Shown: positions 1 through 8,130 of the stretch, in pieces
How positions within the stretch are numbered: position 1 is the first letter of the stretch
How the letters are laid out: every line of letters starts with the position of its first letter
Virus record (IMG/VR): IMGVR_UViG_3300006079_000003
Location: 1 to 33,866 of that record
Strand: one strand, 5' to 3'
DNA: 33,866 bases
DNA from: a virus
The notes under the pieces: generated by a model
Database searches by the model: none
The model's input: the letters and a program-made list of their open reading frames with translations, nothing else
What the model was told of the DNA's origin: nothing
Translations under genes and position numbers: made by a program

Positions 1-885
1 CGCTCAAAATTTGGGCAGGATACTATACATGGAAATAAAGAAAATCAGATACTTGTGCCTCGGCACAAGTTTCAGTTCGATCTAAAGATAAATTATGGTG
101 CTGGTACCAATGCTGGAGTTTTAGATACTAAAGAAACAGCAAGTACTGAGAATTTAAGAATATCAAGTGTAGATCTACCAGCACATTCATTCAATGTGGC
201 GACATTTAACGCCTATAATAGAAAGAGATTAGTACAGACGGGTGTAACATACGCTCCTATTACACTTGTGGCATATGACACTGTAGATGGAACAATAGAG
301 AAATTCCTACAATTATATAGTAATTATTACTATGGCGACGGTACGATGACAGTTGTTGATGAAAAATTTAAGGGCGGAGACTTTACATCTACTAGTAGCC
401 AAGATAATAAACCAGGGTTTAGGGCACCTGCTAAGATTAATGGTATAGGAGATGAACGATACTTCATTACTGAATTTGTGATTACTCGAAGTACCTCACC
501 GGAGGATAAAAACGAGTTTACATTATTTAATCCATTAATAACTAACATTAATGCTGATAAATTGGCATATGCTGATAGTGGTCTGATTGAATATCAGATA
601 CAACTTCAGTATGAAGGATATCATGTCGACAATAGTTATACAGCTAAAAATTCGGCTGGAGAAACAATATTAGATAATAGTAAATATAATAATCCAAACG
701 AGTCGACAGGGCCAAGCTCGCCCGTACCTAAAAATTCGGCTGGAGAAACATTCATTGATACTTGGAAATATAATAATCCAGACGAGTCGATCGGAACAGA
801 GGCCGGAATCATAGACGCAGCTGGCGCAGGCTCTTTAGATAATTTTTTATGGGATAACCCAAATGATCCAAATATTGTTATCTAG
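1..885 (+). CDS. Tail tube / baseplate tube family protein (gp19/gp54-like), 5' truncated
   Basis: This is a structural protein of the contractile tail. The frame is open from base 1 and enters the window without a start, so the gene begins upstream and 294 residues are visible. The GTG at 55 lies inside the conserved part and is unlikely to be the start. The core is beta-rich. The segments AYNRKRLVQTG, YDTVD and LIEYQIQLQYEGY resemble tail-tube or baseplate tube-initiator proteins of marine T4-like phages. After the core, a C-terminal extension (from about base 644) holds two close copies and one weak copy of a roughly 28-residue unit with NSAGET and KYNNP motifs. A head completion gene follows after 5 bases. 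The tube-family call is fairly firm; which tube protein it is (gp54, gp48 or gp19) is not settled. Confidence 0.6.
   Translation, partial: RSKFGQDTIHGNKENQILVPRHKFQFDLKINYGAGTNAGVLDTKETASTENLRISSVDLPAHSFNVATFNAYNRKRLVQTGVTYAPITLVAYDTVDGTIEKFLQLYSNYYYGDGTMTVVDEKFKGGDFTSTSSQDNKPGFRAPAKINGIGDERYFITEFVITRSTSPEDKNEFTLFNPLITNINADKLAYADSGLIEYQIQLQYEGYHVDNSYTAKNSAGETILDNSKYNNPNESTGPSSPVPKNSAGETFIDTWKYNNPDESIGTEAGIIDAAGAGSLDNFLWDNPNDPNIVI
644..750 (+). repeat. In-frame direct repeat in the tail protein C-terminus
   Basis: A 23-bp stretch occurs identically at 644-666 and 728-750, with a period of 84 bp (28 codons). Both copies encode the KNSAGET motif in the C-terminal extension of the truncated tail protein. 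Confidence 0.85.
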
Positions 886-890
886 ATAAC

Positions 891-1334
891 ATGCCTAAGT
901 TTATTCAAGGTGTATACACTCCAAAACATCCTAAAAAATACCTAGGAAAAGGAATGCCGAGATATAGAAGTGGCTGGGAATTAGCAGTTTTTAGAATGTG
1001 TGATAATCATCCTTCAATTTTAGGATGGGGTAGCGAAACACATCGTATACCGTATCAGCATCCAATCAAGGGAAAAATGTCAACATATGTTCCTGATTTA
1101 TTAATGGTATATAAAGATAGAAATGGAAAAAACCATGCTGAAATGGTTGAGATAAAACCAGCAAGTCAAACACTAAATGAGGCAAAATCACAGGCCGACA
1201 AAACACAGGCAGTAATCAATCATTATAAATGGAAAGCAGCAACCGCATGGTGCAAAGAAAAGGGGATAGGATTTCGAGTTATTACAGAACATGAGATTTT
1301 TAACAAGCCAAAGAAAAGGCGTAAACGGAAGTAG
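891..1334 (+). CDS. 4: Head completion protein gp4, nuclease-like
   Basis: In T4, gp4 (also called gp50/65) finishes the filled head before the tail joins. The family has a nuclease-like fold related to TnsA-type endonucleases. The 147 residues contain the family pattern in order: YRSGWELAVFRMCD near the N-terminus, then WGSETHRIPY, then a metal-site-like VPDLL, then EIKP. The C-terminus is very basic (KPKKRRKRK). The length matches the family. The gene sits 5 bases after the tail protein and 3 bases before the terminase small subunit, within a head/tail morphogenesis run. Conservation of the D and E-x-K positions suggests a PD-(D/E)XK-like active site; that is inference. Confidence 0.8.
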   Translation: MPKFIQGVYTPKHPKKYLGKGMPRYRSGWELAVFRMCDNHPSILGWGSETHRIPYQHPIKGKMSTYVPDLLMVYKDRNGKNHAEMVEIKPASQTLNEAKSQADKTQAVINHYKWKAATAWCKEKGIGFRVITEHEIFNKPKKRRKRK

Positions 1335-1337
1335 ATT

Positions 1338-1877
1338 ATGACTAAACGATTGGAAGAAGAATTTAATTTAGAATCAATTGATGAGATTATGCGAGATCCA
1401 TTGAATACAAAAGAACATAAAGAAGAACGTTCATTGGATACAATTAAGCATGAAATATCAGAATATGAAGATCAAGTTGTGATTTCTGAAAGAATAGATG
1501 GGGCATTGCCTGCGGTACATGGATTAGACCAAGTAGATATCGAATTAAATGGATATGCCAATAAAGCAATGGAAACTTTTGATGAACTTGTAGATTTAGG
1601 CAGGAATGTAGAAGATAGACATGCTGCTGCTGTATATGATAGTGCTAGTAAAATGTTACAATCAGCACTTCAAGCAAAACAAAGCATTTTGGATAAAAAA
1701 TTGAAGATGGTAGAACTACAAATGAGAAAGGCCAAGCTTGATTTAGATGAGAAAAAGGCGAATGCTAGTTTAGATATTCGTGATCCAAATTCACCTGAAG
1801 CAGAAGGCGTAATAATTGGAGATAGAGCCAGTTTACTCAGCGAGATTATGGGTAAAATAAAAGATGTAGATAAATAA
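1338..1877 (+). CDS. 16: Terminase small subunit gp16
   Basis: This is the DNA-recognition and regulatory subunit of the packaging motor, partner of gp17. The 179-residue protein has an acidic N-terminal arm. A helical core follows, in which LDQVDIELNGYANKAMETFD and LVDLGRNVEDRHAAAVYDSA match the central coiled-coil domain of T4-like small terminases. It ends in the charged helix SILDKKLKMVELQMRKAKLD. Length and motif order fit the family. The gene follows gp4 after 3 bases. Its stop codon overlaps a GATAAATA late-promoter-like box (1869-1876), so the next gene can be transcribed separately. The large subunit lies about 2.7 kb downstream, separated by three unknown genes. Confidence 0.85.
   Translation: MTKRLEEEFNLESIDEIMRDPLNTKEHKEERSLDTIKHEISEYEDQVVISERIDGALPAVHGLDQVDIELNGYANKAMETFDELVDLGRNVEDRHAAAVYDSASKMLQSALQAKQSILDKKLKMVELQMRKAKLDLDEKKANASLDIRDPNSPEAEGVIIGDRASLLSEIMGKIKDVDK
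1869..1876 (+). promoter_or_regulatory. Late-promoter-like box GATAAATA
   Basis: The box resembles the T4 late consensus TATAAATA. It overlaps the gp16 stop codon and lies 28 bases before the ATG at 1905. Confidence 0.5.
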
Positions 1878-1904
1878 TATTATACGATAAACTACAAAAT
1901 TATT

Positions 1905-2453
1905 ATGAAATCATTCAAGCAATATTTAAAAGAAAGCGAAGCTATATATACTTTTAGAATTAAAGCAGCCAGGGAACTTACAGACGACGAGTTGACTAAA
2001 ATAGAGAATCATTTAGTTAAATATGATGTCCAAACATTTAGTTCACCTAAAAAATTAATGCTACAAACTACACCATATGATTTCCCTCAATTGAGAGGAT
2101 ACGAGATTTATGTTATTGAGTTTTCTACTAGTTTGCCAGCAAGTGCTTACCAGATACAGACAGAAATAACAAATTTAATACCAATTACTGATGGTCATTT
2201 AAAAGTAAGATCTGACAACGAACCATTAGAAAAACGAGAGCAGGAAATTTTAAATGCGGTAGATAGCGAGATCGGTTCATTATTAGGCGATCCGAAGTAT
2301 GGAGAAGCAGATGATGTCAACGGTGAAGATTATTACGGTGACAAATATAATACTACATTTGTACAAGAGCTTTTGAAAATGAGAAAGAATTCAGAACCGC
2401 AGCAGGTACCTGAAATTATGAATGAAGCAGATGACACACGTCCAGAAGACTAA
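1905..2453 (+). CDS. Putative head-internal protein with capsid-targeting-like N-terminus
   Basis: I do not recognise the mature part of this 182-residue protein. Its N-terminus, MKSFKQYLKE|S, closely resembles the T4 capsid-targeting sequence of internal proteins (MKTYQEFIAE|A). In T4 that sequence directs proteins into the prohead core and is removed by protease gp21 after an (L/I)-x-E site. The rest is a mixed alpha/beta segment with a C-terminal acidic tail. A late-promoter-like box lies 28 bases upstream and the next gene follows after 15 bases. The sequence-level resemblance is direct; packaging in the head is inferred. It could instead be a non-packaged virion protein. Confidence 0.55.
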   Translation: MKSFKQYLKESEAIYTFRIKAARELTDDELTKIENHLVKYDVQTFSSPKKLMLQTTPYDFPQLRGYEIYVIEFSTSLPASAYQIQTEITNLIPITDGHLKVRSDNEPLEKREQEILNAVDSEIGSLLGDPKYGEADDVNGEDYYGDKYNTTFVQELLKMRKNSEPQQVPEIMNEADDTRPED

Positions 2454-2468
2454 CGTTAGGAGAATAAC

Positions 2469-4187
2469 ATGAACGAATTAGACAGACTTAAACAGTTAGC
2501 AGGCCTTGAGACTTCTAGCACATCTATATTACGGGAAGATGAATGGGATCAAAAGTTGCGAGCAGCAGGTGACACTCAACGAATGATGCATCAGGACTAC
2601 GAAGTAGATCAATTTAGTGATAGAGAAGATGTGGCGGCAGCAACCGCTCTAGCAGGTCAACAAGATCGAGAATTAAGTGATATGCTTGGCGCTGCTGATG
2701 ACACTCAACGAATGATGCATCAGGACTACGAAGTAGATCAAGAACCAACGTTGGCTGGATTACAATCAAACAATCAACAACAGAATCAAGATCAAGTAGT
2801 ACAAGCAATACAAAAAGGTGATGACGAAATTGCACAAGCAGAAGTTAAAGCTGGTGAAAAGGTAGTAGGTGTACAACAGGCACAAGCAGATGCTGATGTA
2901 CAAATTAAGAAGATTGAAGCAGATGCGGTTGATCAAGCTACGAAAGTTGGCATGAATAAAGATGTCAATGTAGCAGCGGCAATTGATGGGCCATCGGCCG
3001 ATTTAGATCAACTCGCTGTAGATACTGATCCTAATGCATTCGGTAGAATGGGAGAAGAAGAGTTTGAGGAGTTTGTTTCAAATCAAGTGACTGAATTAAT
3101 GATACAATATAGTGGTGTTGATGACGACGACGCGTGGGAAGATGAGATATATGATGACGCATGGCATAAAACTTCTGATGATATAGATCAACTGTATGCA
3201 GAGCGTGCCAAACAACAAGGCAATATACAATGGTTAGACGCACATAATGCTGCATCTGATACTGACGATTTTGGTAATCCATTACAAGATACAGATGACT
3301 TTGGTAATTACGGTTACGATGAACGTGTTGAAAGAACAAATCGTCGTTTGGATCATCCTAATCGACTATTCCAAGACGATGAACAACTATGGAATCCGTC
3401 TTTTGAATCAGTAAATAAATGGTTAAGTGGTATGTTTGATGATTCACAAATATCAGTGATAAATGAGAAATTAAATGAATCTCCGGACTATGCGGATGTC
3501 ATTAAGACTATGAGAAATGCAGGGTTATCACATGATCTTGTTATAGCTAGAATTACCGAATGGGCAAATACTCCAGATGGCGTTGGTGAAGTTGAACCTA
3601 GAGAACATGGTGATGCTTATGATATGGCTCAAGGTGTAAATTTAAGTCTTAAGCGATATTTGAATGCTGAAGATATGAAAGTGACCGTTACTGAGCATAG
3701 TGTAGAACGTATGCATGCGTTATATGAGAACTTTAAAAAAAAAAAAGTAACTGAGACAATTAGAGATGGTGATGTATTCGATGAGATACAGGCCATTGCA
3801 TATTTTAAGAACGAACGTAGTGACTTTGAATCTTCCGACTTGGTAAAATTTAAAAACACCGGCGGCGAAGTAGTCGATCACTGGCAGGATAAAGAAACTG
3901 GTGAATTAATACAGGCTGCTGAACAGACAGAATTGGCCGCCAATCGAGATCGATATACTGTATTAGCAAATAATGATGATTATGAATTTTTGAAGGACAC
4001 TCTTGAAGATGTCAATTATGTCACATACAAGGGCCAAGTCATTGCCACCGGCGATTTTGATTACGGTGCTGATGGTTGGTGGTTAAATATTACTGATGCT
4101 AACGACAATGACAGCACTAATCAAGAGTTCTTCGGTGATGCGGCAAACGTCGTTGATTACTTTGCCAAGCATAACATAACGGGGTAA
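2469..4187 (+). CDS. Large acidic putative virion protein with internal repeats
   Basis: No known family was recognised in this 572-residue, strongly acidic and Gln/Asp-rich protein. It starts at ATG 2469 behind a good AGGAG site. The N-terminus (MNELDRLKQLAGLE) is a short amphipathic helix of a type common in T4-like head proteins. Two nearly identical copies of DTQRMMHQDYEVDQ follow, encoded by a perfect 43-bp DNA repeat, then a Gln/Ala-rich probable coiled coil and a second short repeat (DTDDFGN twice). At residues 423-426 four lysines are encoded by a run of twelve A. Beyond it lies a compact C-terminal domain of about 145 residues. Context between the two terminase genes suggests a head or packaging role, by inference only. 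Confidence 0.55.
   Translation: MNELDRLKQLAGLETSSTSILREDEWDQKLRAAGDTQRMMHQDYEVDQFSDREDVAAATALAGQQDRELSDMLGAADDTQRMMHQDYEVDQEPTLAGLQSNNQQQNQDQVVQAIQKGDDEIAQAEVKAGEKVVGVQQAQADADVQIKKIEADAVDQATKVGMNKDVNVAAAIDGPSADLDQLAVDTDPNAFGRMGEEEFEEFVSNQVTELMIQYSGVDDDDAWEDEIYDDAWHKTSDDIDQLYAERAKQQGNIQWLDAHNAASDTDDFGNPLQDTDDFGNYGYDERVERTNRRLDHPNRLFQDDEQLWNPSFESVNKWLSGMFDDSQISVINEKLNESPDYADVIKTMRNAGLSHDLVIARITEWANTPDGVGEVEPREHGDAYDMAQGVNLSLKRYLNAEDMKVTVTEHSVERMHALYENFKKKKVTETIRDGDVFDEIQAIAYFKNERSDFESSDLVKFKNTGGEVVDHWQDKETGELIQAAEQTELAANRDRYTVLANNDDYEFLKDTLEDVNYVTYKGQVIATGDFDYGADGWWLNITDANDNDSTNQEFFGDAANVVDYFAKHNITG
2570..2741 (+). repeat. Perfect 43-bp direct repeat, in frame
   Basis: Bases 2570-2612 and 2699-2741 are identical over 43 bp, offset by 129 bp (43 codons). 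Both encode DTQRMMHQDYEVDQ. Identity including third positions points to a recent duplication or gene conversion. Confidence 0.9.
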
Positions 4188-4189
4188 TT

Positions 4190-4501
4190 ATGCGTATAAC
4201 AGATATTATACCTGCAGATATTATACCTGAAGGATTTATTAATGATATTAGTAAAATACTTTTACCAAAGGCATGGGTTCATAAATTCAAACGAGCAGTT
4301 CATGCTAAAAAATATCAACAGGCGTTGAAACTGTATCATCAAATGATACTACATTACAACCGTAATCCAGAGGCACAATCAATGCCAGGCGTATTTGTCG
4401 CTAATCCAAAGGGATTGGCATTATCAAAAGCTGCACAGATGGTTGGTATTTCGACAAAAGAATTAAAAAAAGTACTAGATAGAGATACCCGCTATACATA
4501 A
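4190..4501 (+). CDS. Small unknown protein upstream of terminase
   Basis: Hypothetical protein of 103 residues, starting 2 bases after the previous stop. The N-terminus reads MRITDIIPADIIPEG: the DIIP unit is doubled by a tandem 15-bp DNA duplication (14 identical bases at 4201-4214 and 4216-4229). It ends in an I-P-E|G sequence that fits a prohead-protease-type site. The remainder is basic and helical (HKFKRAVHAKKYQQALKLYHQMILHY), and its C-terminal part looks like a small helix-turn-helix (SKAAQMVGISTKELKKVLD). It might be a head-packaged DNA-binding protein or a packaging accessory. Neither is shown by the sequence alone. Confidence 0.6.
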   Translation: MRITDIIPADIIPEGFINDISKILLPKAWVHKFKRAVHAKKYQQALKLYHQMILHYNRNPEAQSMPGVFVANPKGLALSKAAQMVGISTKELKKVLDRDTRYT

Positions 4502-4526
4502 AATCAAGTTCTGCTGTCTGAATTTA

Positions 4527-4534
4527 ACTAAATA
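4527..4534 (+). promoter_or_regulatory. Late-promoter-like box ACTAAATA before terminase
   Basis: The TAAATA core ends 5 bases before the gp17 ATG at 4540, so a T4-like late start site would fall at or next to the A of ATG. No Shine-Dalgarno sequence is visible here. Confidence 0.35.
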
Positions 4535-4539
4535 ATTTT

Positions 4540-6102
4540 ATGCCAGCAGATACTAAATTAGTAAAAACCCCACACCAACAAGAAGAATATACAGAAGCCC
4601 AATTGATTGAGTTAGCCACATGCGCTACTGATCCTAAATACTTTCTGACTGAATTTTGTTGGATTCAACATCCAACTCAGGGTAGAATAAAGTTTGATCT
4701 TTATGATTTCCAACGGGATTTGATAGACACTTATCATGATAATAGATATAGTATCTCTATGTTGGCTAGACAAACTGGAAAATCAACATGTGCAGCTGGA
4801 TATCTGTTATGGTATGCTATGTTTAATCCTGATCAAACAATACTCATTGCAGCTCATAAATATTCAGGTGCTCAAGAGATTATGCAGCGTATTCGATTTG
4901 CGTATGAAACATTACCAGATTATATTAGAGCAGGCGCCACATCATATAATAAAGGAAGTTTGGAATTTGATAATGGTAGTCGAATAATAGCACAAGCAAC
5001 TACTGAAAATACAGGACGTGGTTTATCCATTTCATTGGCATATTTAGATGAGTTTGCGTTTGTTAGACCTACCATCGCCAGAGAGTTTTGGACTTCATTA
5101 TCACCGACATTAAGTACAGGTGGTAAGTGTATTATTACTAGCACGCCAAATCAAGATGATGACCAATTCTCGCATATTTGGCGAGAGGCAAGAAAAACTG
5201 TTGATGAGTTTGGTAATGAAAATGATACCGGCGTAGGCATGAATGGATTTGCGTCATCACTAGCAACTTGGTCAGCTCACCCAGACCGAGATGATGAATG
5301 GGCTCACCTTGAACAACAAAAGATTGGTGAGGAACGATTCCGTAGAGAACACAATTGTGAGTTTATTGCTTTTGACGAAACGCTAATTAATAGTATAAAA
5401 TTACATAGTATGCGAGCCAGAGACCCATATGCTGTCATGGGGCAGGTTAGATGGTATAAACCAGTTGAGCCTGATAAGATATATGTTATTGGATTAGATC
5501 CAAGTCTTGGCACCGGTGGCGATGCTTCAGCAATACAAGTATATGAATTACCTGGAATGAAGCAGGTTGCTGAGTGGCAACATAATAGAACTCCAGTACA
5601 ACAACAGGTTAAAATATTACAACAGATAAGCAAGTATATAGATAATGAAGCTGACGGTGAAAGTGAGATATATTATAGTGTTGAAAATAATACATTAGGT
5701 GAAGCCGCATTGGTTGTAATTCAAGAGATTGGCGAAGAGATGATACCAGGTACATTTCTAACAGAGCCAAAAAAGAGGGGAAATAAAATAGGTAGACGAG
5801 GCTTTACAACTACACACAAAACAAAGATAGCTTCATGTGCTAAACTTAAACAATGGGTAGAAAGTGAAAAAATAGAAGTAGCAAGTAATAATTTATTACG
5901 TGAGTTGAAAACATTTATTTCAAGAGGAAACAGTTTCTCAGCTAAGGAAGGAGAGCATGATGATCTAGTCATGTCACTGATATTAGTTATACGCATATCA
6001 CAAGAGATAATGAAGTATGAAGAGTCAGCGTATGAGTACTTACAAGATACCTACGAAGACGGCGACGACGGCATTGAACCAATGCCCTTCAGCTTTTTAT
6101 AA
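4540..6102 (+). CDS. 17: Terminase large subunit gp17
   Basis: This is the ATPase-nuclease motor that packages DNA and cuts concatemers. The 520 residues show the expected order. The N-terminal ATPase has Walker A ARQTGKST (76-83), Walker B LAYLDEFAF (about 166-174) with the catalytic glutamate, and the coupling motif TSTPN (about 200-204). The RNase H-like nuclease has D320 in VIGLDPSLG, E382 in VENNTLGEA and the D474-D475 pair in GEHDDLVMSL, which are the three acidic positions of the T4 gp17 nuclease. Length is slightly shorter than T4 gp17 but complete. The gene starts 38 bases after the preceding gene, behind a TAAATA box and without a clear ribosome binding site. Confidence 0.95.
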   Translation: MPADTKLVKTPHQQEEYTEAQLIELATCATDPKYFLTEFCWIQHPTQGRIKFDLYDFQRDLIDTYHDNRYSISMLARQTGKSTCAAGYLLWYAMFNPDQTILIAAHKYSGAQEIMQRIRFAYETLPDYIRAGATSYNKGSLEFDNGSRIIAQATTENTGRGLSISLAYLDEFAFVRPTIAREFWTSLSPTLSTGGKCIITSTPNQDDDQFSHIWREARKTVDEFGNENDTGVGMNGFASSLATWSAHPDRDDEWAHLEQQKIGEERFRREHNCEFIAFDETLINSIKLHSMRARDPYAVMGQVRWYKPVEPDKIYVIGLDPSLGTGGDASAIQVYELPGMKQVAEWQHNRTPVQQQVKILQQISKYIDNEADGESEIYYSVENNTLGEAALVVIQEIGEEMIPGTFLTEPKKRGNKIGRRGFTTTHKTKIASCAKLKQWVESEKIEVASNNLLRELKTFISRGNSFSAKEGEHDDLVMSLILVIRISQEIMKYEESAYEYLQDTYEDGDDGIEPMPFSFL

Positions 6103-6108
6103 TATATA

Positions 6109-6116
6109 GATAAATA
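6109..6116 (+). promoter_or_regulatory. Late-promoter-like box GATAAATA
   Basis: The box lies in the short gap after gp17, 25 bases before the ATG at 6142. Confidence 0.5.
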
Positions 6117-6141
6117 GTTGACAACAACTATACTAGTAATT

Positions 6142-7896
6142 ATGGACGAAATATCTCAAGAAATATTTAATTTGTTAAAGGGTGCTAACTATAAACTACG
6201 GTTATTCACACAAGATGGTCACAAAACATTAGAACCATCTGAAGCTTCAAGATTTTATGTCTTTGAAAAGGATCTAATGGTAACAGTGCGGCAGGATGAT
6301 GGTAGTTATGAAGTAGTAATACAAGCAGGCAACGGCTTTAATATTTCAGATCACTTAGATTTGATGGATAGTCTAAAGAAGATTGTACATTCACATTTAG
6401 GTAATTTTTCTGTTAGAAAATTTGATAAAACATTAGAACCTAAAGACTTTAAACATCAAAATGTACAAGAGAGTCAGGTATTCAGCCGTCCGTTTGGTAC
6501 AATTAAGACCAGCTATGTCAAAGCCCCAAATAGAACAAAGTTAATAGTAAAGCACTCAAAACGTGTTGATGAAGAAAAGCGCGGATCACGAAGTAGACAT
6601 ATTCACAAGATTTTTATTGAAAATAAAAAAGGTGAAAAGTTTTCTTTCCCTTATCCATATGTAACTGGCGCCAAGGCTATGACACGACATGTATCGGAAG
6701 GCGGAACACCATACGATAACAGAGGTATGACTATTTTACAGATGTGTGAAGATTTATTCGTTATGAAAAATATGTTAAAAGGTGTCAGACATGGCAAGTT
6801 AATTAATGAGGAGAACGCTGGCACCGTTGAACACATTAAGGAAACAATCTCACTTATACAAAAAGGCTTGCGTAATTCGATATCGAAAAGTGGATATAAT
6901 AATGTTCAGGAAAATATTTTAGAAAGATATCTTGACAACGATGGTAATCACGTGTATAATGTAACAACTAAGGAGATGTTAGAAGAAGATGAACATCAAT
7001 GGTATAATAAAGTTAGATCCGCCATTGACCGTACTTTTAATTGGGGTAAAATTGTGCCACCTGATTCAATTGCCAATCGTAGGCAACAATCTACAGATGT
7101 GACACCGGCAACTACAGATGTAACGCCGGTTGTAACACCGGTAACAAGATCGACTGAAGTCATCGATAATGCGCCATTGCCAATTGTAGGATACTCAGAC
7201 ATACCTCTAGACTTTCCAGTTCATTTGGATAAGAGAGATCCATTTTACAAAGAGAGACTTCAATCTTGGATGATACAGAATGTAATGTCTAATCAATATG
7301 ACACGTTTTTAGAAAAAGAAGAGTTGTATAGAAAGGCTACAGAGGATAGATATAAAAAAAATGGTATTAGTATAACGGATGTAAAAGCCAGAATCAGATA
7401 TGAAGCGGAACAATTACGCATTTTGCGGGCAAAACAACGAGAAATACAGAGAGAGAAATTTAGATCTAAAATAGGAGAAGCTATGGGTAACACAGAAGAT
7501 ACAACGAGGGAACATTTTCAAACTAGATTAGTATCAGCGATGCTGGAATTGTTTAAAGATCGTGCAAATTTAAAAATGGAGATTGATCCAAACGATCCAG
7601 AACATCCTAATAATGAAGATCCAGGAAAGTACGCAAGTGCAATGGGTGAAGTAGCTAAATTGAGTTCTTTACTTTCATTCCTCGCAATGCGTACAAAGAA
7701 TGATGAAGCATTCGGTGTATTAACTGAACTAAGTGAGAGAATACACGATATGGAACCTGAGGCTATGGTAATGGTATATAAGATGGCACATGCTATGGAT
7801 AAGTCAGCACAGGCAAGTCCTACGAAGACAGAAGAATCAACAATGGTATCAATTGAAGAGAGTATAATTAATACATTGACAGCAGTGATACGTTAA
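6142..7896 (+). CDS. Conserved T4-like putative virion protein
   Basis: No enzymatic function was recognised in this 584-residue protein. The segment with RGSRSRHIHKIFIENKKGE, FPYPYVTGAKAMTRHV and GGTPYD is like a conserved protein of marine T4-like phages that I remember as virion-associated; this is from memory only. A Thr/Pro-rich linker (about residues 315-340, TDVTP repeats) separates that part from a charged helical C-terminal half. The ATG at 6142 is preferred over an in-frame TTG at 6118 because the TTG lies just behind a late-promoter-like box and lacks a ribosome site. A perfect sigma70-type promoter sequence lies inside the gene at 6932-6960. Confidence 0.6.
   Translation: MDEISQEIFNLLKGANYKLRLFTQDGHKTLEPSEASRFYVFEKDLMVTVRQDDGSYEVVIQAGNGFNISDHLDLMDSLKKIVHSHLGNFSVRKFDKTLEPKDFKHQNVQESQVFSRPFGTIKTSYVKAPNRTKLIVKHSKRVDEEKRGSRSRHIHKIFIENKKGEKFSFPYPYVTGAKAMTRHVSEGGTPYDNRGMTILQMCEDLFVMKNMLKGVRHGKLINEENAGTVEHIKETISLIQKGLRNSISKSGYNNVQENILERYLDNDGNHVYNVTTKEMLEEDEHQWYNKVRSAIDRTFNWGKIVPPDSIANRRQQSTDVTPATTDVTPVVTPVTRSTEVIDNAPLPIVGYSDIPLDFPVHLDKRDPFYKERLQSWMIQNVMSNQYDTFLEKEELYRKATEDRYKKNGISITDVKARIRYEAEQLRILRAKQREIQREKFRSKIGEAMGNTEDTTREHFQTRLVSAMLELFKDRANLKMEIDPNDPEHPNNEDPGKYASAMGEVAKLSSLLSFLAMRTKNDEAFGVLTELSERIHDMEPEAMVMVYKMAHAMDKSAQASPTKTEESTMVSIEESIINTLTAVIR
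6932..6960 (+). promoter_or_regulatory. Intragenic sigma70-type promoter sequence
   Basis: TTGACA at 6932-6937, a 17-bp spacer and TATAAT at 6955-6960 form a full consensus match inside the 6142-7896 gene, sense orientation, about 1.2 kb before gp32. Confidence 0.5.
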
Positions 7897-7935
7897 TTTA
7901 ACGACGCGATATTGATGAAAATCAAAAAGAAAAAG

Positions 7936-7943
7936 TATAAATA
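7936..7943 (+). promoter_or_regulatory. Late-promoter-like box TATAAATA upstream of gp32
   Basis: An exact match to the T4 late consensus in the 234-base intergenic region before gp32. It suggests late as well as early expression of gp32. Confidence 0.55.
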
Positions 7944-7961
7944 CACAAACTAAAAGGTTTA

Positions 7962-7990
7962 TTGATTTTTTCCTATTATTATGTTATAAT
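7962..7990 (+). promoter_or_regulatory. Sigma70-type promoter 1 of gp32
   Basis: TTGATT at 7962-7967, a 17-bp spacer and a perfect TATAAT at 7985-7990. The -10 and following bases (TATAATATGCATA) are identical to those of the promoter at 11107-11135. Confidence 0.65.
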
Positions 7991-8033
7991 ATGCATAAGA
8001 TAAAAAAAATCTAAAAAAATGTATAAGATGGTA

Positions 8034-8062
8034 TTGACAAACAATGAAATACCGTATATACT
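8034..8062 (+). promoter_or_regulatory. Sigma70-type promoter 2 of gp32
   Basis: TTGACA at 8034-8039, a 17-bp spacer and TATACT at 8057-8062. The predicted start near 8069 gives a leader of about 62 nt that is A-rich and looks unstructured, ending in AGGAGA before the ATG at 8131. T4 gp32 represses its own translation by binding such a leader, so an autoregulatory operator is plausible. Confidence 0.75.
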
Positions 8063-8130
8063 ACTAAGGCAAAGGCAATTTTTAGAAATAAAAAATAAAA
8101 TAAAACAAAGGCTATTATAGGAGAAATAAT

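Noticed and set aside
55-57. GTG at 55 as start of the first gene
   Set aside because: The frame is open to base 1 and the codon lies within conserved tail sequence; the gene is cut by the window edge.
6118-6141. TTG at 6118 as start of the 6142 gene, and the TTGACA at 6118-6123 as a -35
   Set aside because: No ribosome site for the TTG. At 17 bp spacing the -10 would be TATGGA overlapping the ATG, and the nearby TATACT is only 5 bases away.
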